A stretch of DNA of 64,000 nucleotides. Origin: Pseudomonas citronellolis. Its GTDB lineage: Bacteria; Pseudomonadota; Gammaproteobacteria; Pseudomonadales; Pseudomonadaceae. The stretch's first letter is position 1; the number at the start of each line of letters is the position of its first letter. The translations under genes were made by a program, and so were the position numbers. The notes beneath the pieces were generated by a model, which made no database searches, had not been told where the DNA came from, and worked only from the letters and a program-made list of their open reading frames with translations. Shown one piece after another: positions 59,237 through 64,000 of the stretch. The DNA lies in contig NZ_FOLS01000032.1 of the NCBI RefSeq assembly GCF_900112375.1, forward strand, positions 31,411 to 95,410, given 5' to 3'.

Positions 59237-59332
59237 GCAGACCGATATCCTGACATCCGTGCAGGCCACCGTCCGTGGTGGAATCCCTTTCTTTCCGTTT
59301 TGTCGTTGGCGCTTCCTGCGCAATGTCCTGAC
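59204..59332 (-). ncRNA. rsmY: Small regulatory RNA RsmY
   Basis: The minus-strand RNA begins GTCAGGACATTGCGCAGGAA, matching the 5' end I recall for Pseudomonas RsmY. It carries about seven GGA motifs in loops or single-stranded patches (AGGACA, AGGAAG, CGGAAA, GGGATT, CGGACG, CGGATG, AGGATA), the RsmA/CsrA binding pattern. It ends in a strong terminator (GCGGGGTTTT stem, then CTTTT). Length is about 129 bases. A TAATCT -10 box lies just before the start and the GacA site about 60-77 bases upstream. It sequesters RsmA-type translational repressors. Confidence 0.88.
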
Positions 59333-59391
59333 TGAGGAGAAGATTACCCCTCGCGCCGACGAGCCGATAGACGCCAAATGACACCGCGGCG

Positions 59392-59409
59392 TGTAAGCCT
59401 AGGCTTACA
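59392..59409 (-). promoter_or_regulatory. GacA upstream activating sequence of rsmY
   Basis: TGTAAGCCTAGGCTTACA is a perfect 18-bp palindrome and exactly fits the GacA consensus TGTAAG-N6-CTTACA. It is centred about 68 bp upstream of the deduced rsmY start, the usual UAS position in Pseudomonas. Confidence 0.92.
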
Positions 59410-59435
59410 AAACCGTTGCGCCCCTGAAACGACAA

Positions 59436-59455
59436 GGCCCCGCCGAAGCGGGGCC
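59436..59455 (-). terminator. Terminator of the first acyl-CoA dehydrogenase gene
   Basis: GGCCCCGC and GCGGGGCC form an 8-bp stem with a CGAA loop 18 bp after the stop (minus strand), followed on that strand by TTGTCGTTT. Confidence 0.7.
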
Positions 59456-59472
59456 CTGTCAGGCTGAGCGAC

Positions 59473-61251
59473 TTAGAACTGCGCAGCGTCGAGCAGGTAC
59501 AGCGACTCGCTGCCGGCTTTCACCGAGGCGGTCAGGGAGTGGATGCGCGGCAGCAGGCGGGCAAAGTAGAAGCGCGCAGTGCCCAGCTTGCTGGCGTAGA
59601 AGTCGTCCTGGCCTTCCTTGCCCAGCGCCGCGCGGGCCATCAGCGCCCACATGTAGGCGTAGGCGGTGTAGCCGAACACGTGCAGGTATTCGACCGAGGC
59701 CGCGCCGATCTCGTTGGGGTTGGCCTTGGCGCGGTCCAGCAGCCAGGCGGTCAGTTCTTCCAGGTTCTGCACGGCGGCGTTCAGCGGGCCGGTGAACTCG
59801 GCCAGCTCGGCGCCGGCCGAGGCGGTGAAGGACTTGACCTCGTCGGTGAAGTGCTTGCTGAAGGCGCCGCCGCTGCCGACGACCTTGCGGCCCATCAGAT
59901 CCAGCGCCTGGATGCCGTTGGTGCCTTCGTAGATCTGGGTGATGCGGCAGTCGCGCACCAGTTGCTCCTGGCCCCACTCGCGGATGAAGCCGTGGCCGCC
60001 GAACACCTGCTGGCCGTGGACAGTGGTTTCCAGGCCCATGTCGGTGAGGAAGGCCTTGGCCACCGGGGTCAGCAGCGCCACCAGGTCCTCGGCGCGCTTG
60101 CGGGTGGTCGGCTCCTCGCTGTACTTGGCGGTGTCCAGCTGCATGGCGACGTAGCTGGAGAAGGCGCGGCCGCCCTCGTTCAGCGCCTTCATGGTCAGCA
60201 GCATGCGGCGCACGTCCGGGTGGACGATGATCGGGTCGGCCGCCTTGTCCTTGGCCACCGGGCCGGTGGGCGCGCGGCTCTGGATGCGCTCGCGGGCGTA
60301 TTCCACGGCGCTCTGGTAGGAACGCTCGCCGGTGGCCAGGCCCTGGATGCCGACGCCCAGGCGCTCGTAGTTCATCATGGTGAACATGGCCGCCAGGCCC
60401 TTGTTCGGCGCATCGACGATCCAGCCGGTGGCGCCGTCGAAGTTCATCACGCAGGTGGCCGAGGCCTTGATGCCCATCTTGTGCTCGATGGAGCCGCAGG
60501 ACACGGCGTTGCGCTCGCCGAGGGAGCCGTCTTCGTTGACCAGCACCTTCGGCACCAGGAACAGCGAGATGCCCTTGGAGCCGGCCGGCGCGTCGGGCAG
60601 CTTGGCCAGCACCAGGTGGACGATGTTCTCGGTCAGGTCGTGCTCGCCGCCGGTGATGAAGATCTTGGTGCCGCTGACCTTGTAGCTGCCATCGGCCTGG
60701 GGCTCAGCCTTGGTGCGGATGATGCCCAGGTCAGTGCCGGCGTGGGGTTCGGTCAGGCACATGGAACCGGCCCAGGTGCCGGCGTACATGTTCGGCAGGT
60801 ACTTGGCCTTGAGCTCTGCGCTGGCGTGGTTGAGCAGCGACAGGCAGGCGCCGGCGGTCAGCATCGGGTAGAGGCCGAAGGACAGGTTGGCCGCGTTGAC
60901 CATCTCCTCGACCTGCGCCCCGATGACCTTGGGCATGCCCATGCCGCCGAATTCCGGCGCGCCGCCCACGCCCACCCAGCCGCCTTCGGCGTAGGTGCGG
61001 TAGGCCTCGGGGAAGCCGGCCGGGGTCTTCACGCCCGCGGCGCTCCAGCTGCAGCCCTCTTCGTCGCCGCTGCGGTTCAGCGGGGCGATCACGCCCGCGG
61101 TGACCTTGCCGGCTTCCTCGAGGATGGCGTTGGCGGTGTCGACGTCCACCGTCTCGGCCAGGCCCGGCAGCTCGGCCCAGAGCTTGCCGACCTCGAAGAC
61201 TTCGTGGAGGACGAATTGCATGTCGCGCAGCGGTGCTTTGTAGTCAGCCAT
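59473..61251 (-). CDS. Acyl-CoA dehydrogenase, long C-terminal-extended type (first copy)
   Basis: 592-residue FAD acyl-CoA dehydrogenase for fatty-acid beta-oxidation. N-terminal helical domain, middle beta domain (TEPHAGTDLGII, SGTKIFITGGEHDL) and C-terminal helical domain with the likely catalytic Glu in IYEGTNGIQALDLMGRK, plus a C-terminal extension of about 120 residues found in Pseudomonas FadE-type enzymes. It is closely similar to the neighbouring gene at 61471. P. aeruginosa carries a comparable tandem pair (PA0506/PA0508). Chain-length preference is not evident from sequence. Confidence 0.9.
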   Translation of the reverse strand: MADYKAPLRDMQFVLHEVFEVGKLWAELPGLAETVDVDTANAILEEAGKVTAGVIAPLNRSGDEEGCSWSAAGVKTPAGFPEAYRTYAEGGWVGVGGAPEFGGMGMPKVIGAQVEEMVNAANLSFGLYPMLTAGACLSLLNHASAELKAKYLPNMYAGTWAGSMCLTEPHAGTDLGIIRTKAEPQADGSYKVSGTKIFITGGEHDLTENIVHLVLAKLPDAPAGSKGISLFLVPKVLVNEDGSLGERNAVSCGSIEHKMGIKASATCVMNFDGATGWIVDAPNKGLAAMFTMMNYERLGVGIQGLATGERSYQSAVEYARERIQSRAPTGPVAKDKAADPIIVHPDVRRMLLTMKALNEGGRAFSSYVAMQLDTAKYSEEPTTRKRAEDLVALLTPVAKAFLTDMGLETTVHGQQVFGGHGFIREWGQEQLVRDCRITQIYEGTNGIQALDLMGRKVVGSGGAFSKHFTDEVKSFTASAGAELAEFTGPLNAAVQNLEELTAWLLDRAKANPNEIGAASVEYLHVFGYTAYAYMWALMARAALGKEGQDDFYASKLGTARFYFARLLPRIHSLTASVKAGSESLYLLDAAQF

Positions 61252-61470
61252 GTAGGAATCCTCGAGCGAAACAACGGCTGAACAAGCAGCCAGCGGTATT
61301 CAGGATAGGACGTACTCAAGGGTACGCCGGCGGAGTTTACCCCGACAACTCCCTAGAGCCATAGCGTCATATTGTGAACGAATTGTTAATCATCGGTCAC
61401 ATAATATGTCGCCACCGGACAGCCGGCGGCCCCGGCCGCCGCAAGGGCAACCGGGGCCGCGGCCGGTTCG

Positions 61471-63267
61471 TCAGAGGGCGAACTGCTCGGCGGACAGGCG
61501 CATCAGCGTCTCGCCACCGGCTTCCACCGCCGCCAGGTGCGCCGCGGCGCGCGGCAGCAGGCGGGCGAAGTAGAAGTCCGCGGTGGCCAGCTTGGCCTGG
61601 TAGAAGCCCGCCTCGGCGGCGCCCTCCTCCAGCTTCTGCCCGGCCACCAGGGCCATGCGCAGCCAGAAGTAGCCGAGGGTGACGTAGCCGGAGAACATCA
61701 GGTAGTCCACCGCCGCCGCGCCGACTTCGTCGGGGTTCTTCATGGCCGCCATGCCGACCTTCTGGGTCAGTTCGCCCCACTGCTTGTTCAGAGCCGCCAG
61801 TTGCGCCACCTGGGCCTTGAGCTGCGGGTGCTCGGCGTTGGCCTGGCACAGCTGGTGGACCAGCTTGGTGAAGCCCAGCAGCAGCTTGCCCTGGCTGCCC
61901 AGCACCTTGCGGCCCAGCAGGTCCAGGGCCTGGATGCCGTTGGTGCCTTCGTAGATCGGTGCGATGCGGCAGTCGCGCACCAGTTGCTCCATGCCCCATT
62001 CGCGGATGAAGCCGTGACCGCCGAACACCTGCATGCCGTGGTTGGTCACCTCCAGCCCGGTGTCGGTCATGAAGGCCTTGCAGATCGGGGTGAGGAAGGC
62101 CAGCAGGTTGGCTGCCCGCTCGCGCTCCTCGGCGCTGTCGGACAGGTGCTCGATGTCCAGCAGTTGCGCGGTGAAGTAGGCCAGGGCGCGGTTGCCCTCG
62201 TTGAACGCACGCATGGTCAGCAACATGCGCCGCACGTCGGGGTGGACGATGATCGGGTCGGCCGGCTTGTCCGGCGCCTTGGGCCCGGTCAGGGCGCGCA
62301 TCTGCAGGCGCTCCTGGGCGTACTTCACGGCGCCCTGGTAGCTCACCTCGCCGAGGCACAGGCCCTGCATGCCGGTGCCCAGGCGCGCGTGGTTCATCAT
62401 GGTGAACATGCAGGCCAGGCCCTTGTTGGCCTCGCCGATCAGGTAGCCGGTGGCGCCGTCGAAGTTCATCACGCAGGTGGCCGAGGCCTTGATGCCCATC
62501 TTGTGCTCGATGGAGCCGCAGGCCACGGCGTTGCGCGCGCCGGCCTCGCCGCTGGCGTCGAGCAGGAACTTGGGCACGATGAACAGCGAGATGCCCTTGG
62601 TGCCGGCCGGCGCGTCGGGCAGCTTGGCCAGCACCAGGTGGATGATGTTGCCGCTCAGGTCGTGCTCGCCGGCGGAGATGAAGATCTTGGTGCCGCTGAT
62701 GGCGTAGCTGCCGTCGGCATTGGGCACGGCGCGGGTCTTGATGATGCCCAGGTCGGTGCCGCAGTGCGGTTCGGTCAGGCACATGGTGCCGGTCCAGGTG
62801 CCGGCGGTCATGCGCGGCAGATAGGCCTGCTTCTGTTCGGCGCTGCCGTGGGCGTGGATGGCGGCCATGGCGCCCTTGGTCAGCCCGGGGTACATGGCCC
62901 AGGAGCAGTTGGCCGCGCCGATCATCTCGCTGACCAGCAGGCCGAGGGAATGCGGCAGGCCCTGGCCACCGTAGGCCGGGTCGGAGGACACACCGTTCCA
63001 GCCGCCCTCGACGTATTGCGCGAAGGCCTCCTTGAAGCCCTTGGGCGTGGTTACCACGCCGTTGTCGAAGTGGCAGCCTTCCTCGTCGCCGGAGCGGTTC
63101 AGCGGGGCCAGCACCTGCTCGCAGAACTTGGCGCCCTCCTCGAGGATGGCGGAAACCATGTCCGGGCTGGCGTCGGTCGCTCCCAGGGCCTGGTAGCGGC
63201 CGGCAAAGTCGAAGACTTCGTCGATCAGGAAGCGCATGTCGCGCAGGGGAGCCTTGTACTCGGGCAT
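61471..63267 (-). CDS. Acyl-CoA dehydrogenase, long C-terminal-extended type (second copy)
   Basis: 598-residue paralogue of the downstream enzyme, with the same blocks: TEPHCGTDLGIIKTRAVPNA, SGTKIFISAGEHDLSGNIIH, GHGFIREWGMEQLVRDCRIA and the catalytic-Glu block IYEGTNGIQALDLLGRKVLG. A 219-bp gap separates the two genes, so they may have separate promoters. The gap holds a GC-rich dyad near 61425-61440 but no clear terminator. Differences in the acyl-binding helices suggest different chain-length preference, which is inference. Confidence 0.9.
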   Translation of the reverse strand: MPEYKAPLRDMRFLIDEVFDFAGRYQALGATDASPDMVSAILEEGAKFCEQVLAPLNRSGDEEGCHFDNGVVTTPKGFKEAFAQYVEGGWNGVSSDPAYGGQGLPHSLGLLVSEMIGAANCSWAMYPGLTKGAMAAIHAHGSAEQKQAYLPRMTAGTWTGTMCLTEPHCGTDLGIIKTRAVPNADGSYAISGTKIFISAGEHDLSGNIIHLVLAKLPDAPAGTKGISLFIVPKFLLDASGEAGARNAVACGSIEHKMGIKASATCVMNFDGATGYLIGEANKGLACMFTMMNHARLGTGMQGLCLGEVSYQGAVKYAQERLQMRALTGPKAPDKPADPIIVHPDVRRMLLTMRAFNEGNRALAYFTAQLLDIEHLSDSAEERERAANLLAFLTPICKAFMTDTGLEVTNHGMQVFGGHGFIREWGMEQLVRDCRIAPIYEGTNGIQALDLLGRKVLGSQGKLLLGFTKLVHQLCQANAEHPQLKAQVAQLAALNKQWGELTQKVGMAAMKNPDEVGAAAVDYLMFSGYVTLGYFWLRMALVAGQKLEEGAAEAGFYQAKLATADFYFARLLPRAAAHLAAVEAGGETLMRLSAEQFAL

Positions 63268-63532
63268 GGCGGTTCTCCAGTCGGTTCGGCGCCAAAGCGG
63301 CGCGGATCAACCCCGAACCTACTGTGCGCCGGAAAGCCCCGGCAATCACTCTGCGCGCGATGAATGCGCGGCCATAACCGGCGCCGTCCCAGGCGCTGCG
63401 CAGCGCGTCGGGATAGTTCTGGTTGTAGGGCGCCGAGCGCCTGCGCCAGCACAGAAAAGCCCGCCTTATGGCGCAATGCTGTTCATTCAAGCGGTGCGTT
63501 GGTTCAGCGGAGGTGTTCTAGCCTGGCTCCGC

Positions 63533-63688
63533 TCCCTCACCCCAGCCCTCTCCCGGAGGGAGAGGGGGCCGTTTGGAGTGGGTGGGGAGTTCGGAGTCAT
63601 CCTGATACTCCTAACCCCAGCCCGTCATTCCCGCGAACGCGGGAACCCAGTGACGGGCGGGTTCGCGAGCAAGCTCGCTCCTACGAAG
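63533..63688. repeat. Right-edge repeat cluster: CCCTCTCCC palindrome, CCCGTCATTCCCGCG element, GTAGGAGCG half unit
   Basis: CCCTCTCCCGGAGGGAGAGGG (about 63547-63567) is followed by an inverted repeat at 63621-63657 (CCCGTCATTCCCGCG with CGCGGGAACCCAGTGACGGG). The latter resembles a widespread proteobacterial intergenic element. Last is GGTTCGCGAGCAAGCTCGCT with CCTACG (63660-63686), half of the GTAGGAGCG-family hairpin. The upstream part 63268-63532 shows nothing clear. Confidence 0.75.
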
Positions 63689-63748
63689 AGCAAAGCGGCT
63701 CAGCTCTGGCTTTTGGACTTCCAGAGAAGCATCCACACGCACCGGAAC

Positions 63749-64000
63749 GCCCCTTCAGAAGGCCGAGCGAAACCGGCGCTCAGGAGGTCATGCGACATGG
63801 ATGTCGCGAGAGCCCCGCGGGCTACAGGGACGTACCCTCGGGGCGGGCCTCCGTGGCGGGGGAGTTCGCGAGGGTAGCCCGACTCTGTCGGGCCCGTATG
63901 TCGGGGCAAGCCTTTTTGGTTCCTTTTTGCGGGGGTGGCCTTCCACCGTTTGACAAAAGGGACTCGCCCGAGGGGGCGAAACAAGAAGGTTGGGCAAACT
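63749..64000. other. Structured non-coding element at the right edge
   Basis: A run of short hairpin-forming segments: TGCGACATGGATGTCGCG (about 63788-63805), CCCCGCGGGCTACAGGGACG with CCTCGGGGC, AGTTCGCGAGGG, and CTCGCCCGAGGGGGCGAAAC near the end. The open frames here are short, without ribosome sites and with unlikely composition. The texture resembles a large repeated intergenic element I recall from other Pseudomonas, but the element runs past the window edge. Confidence 0.55.

Noticed and set aside
61425..61440. Terminator between the two acyl-CoA dehydrogenase genes
   Set aside because: GGCGGCC/GGCCGCC dyad has a 2-base centre and no T-tract on the minus strand.
63700..63984. 94-codon minus-strand frame at the right edge
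   Set aside because: It lies over the hairpin-rich element, lacks a ribosome site, and has the look of commonly mis-annotated frames in that element.

Overview
The window is a stretch of Pseudomonas chromosome. Base composition is high-GC and coding density is high. Gene order from trpE to rmcA closely follows what I recall of the P. aeruginosa PA0609-PA0575 block: trpE, gph, rpe, the agt polyamine/4-aminobutyrate-type ABC cluster with agtSR, DUF3530, djlA, murU, amgK, lptD, surA, pdxA, ksgA, apaG, apaH, glpE, prkA, yeaH, spoVR, cca, folK, folB, plsY, tsaD, rpsU, dnaG, rpoD, rmcA. The GTAGGAGCG-type extragenic palindromes also fit Pseudomonas. No species assignment is possible from the sequence alone.

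Layout. 1-570: the end of a PrtN-like pyocin activator gene and extragenic repeats beside trpE. 572-3628: trpE, gph and rpe. 4107-13194: an ABC importer (agtABCD), a second paralogous binding protein, and the AgtS/AgtR two-component pair. 13337-16838: DUF3530 protein, DjlA-like co-chaperone, and MurU/AmgK cell-wall recycling. 16966-24661: lptD-surA-pdxA-ksgA-apaG-apaH-glpE, linking outer-membrane biogenesis, vitamin B6, 16S rRNA methylation and Ap4A hydrolysis. 24937-29774: prkA-yeaH-spoVR stress/stationary-phase module. 29833-33510: lipoprotein, cca, folK/folB, plsY. 33604-39185: tsaD, divergent from the rpsU-dnaG-rpoD macromolecular synthesis operon. 39306-43134: RmcA, a periplasmic-sensing PAS-GGDEF-EAL protein, and a CAU tRNA.

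43135-48090 is an accessory block directly downstream of the tRNA. It holds a NERD-nuclease/zinc-finger protein, a decayed HicAB pair (toxin broken, antitoxin intact), a Fic AMPylase with a four-half-site operator, an intact HicAB pair with its own palindromic operator, a BRO-type antirepressor gene preceded by a translationally overlapping small ORF, flanking repeats, and a tiny Pmp3/YqaE membrane protein. No integrase or att duplication is visible.

48468-63267 is metabolic and regulatory: trifunctional PutA; a glutamylpolyamine catabolism operon (FAD oxidase, PuuR/PauR-like regulator, glutamine-synthetase-like ligase); an FNR/ANR paralogue with altered cysteines; a YiiM-like MOSC protein; a LysR regulator; the small RNA RsmY with an exact GacA upstream activating sequence; and two tandem acyl-CoA dehydrogenases. 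The right edge is repeat-rich and structured non-coding DNA.

The most notable observations are the tRNA-linked toxin/antitoxin/nuclease block, the FNR paralogue that appears to lack two cluster cysteines, RsmY with its UAS, and several genes whose stop codon is supplied by the edge of an extragenic repeat.
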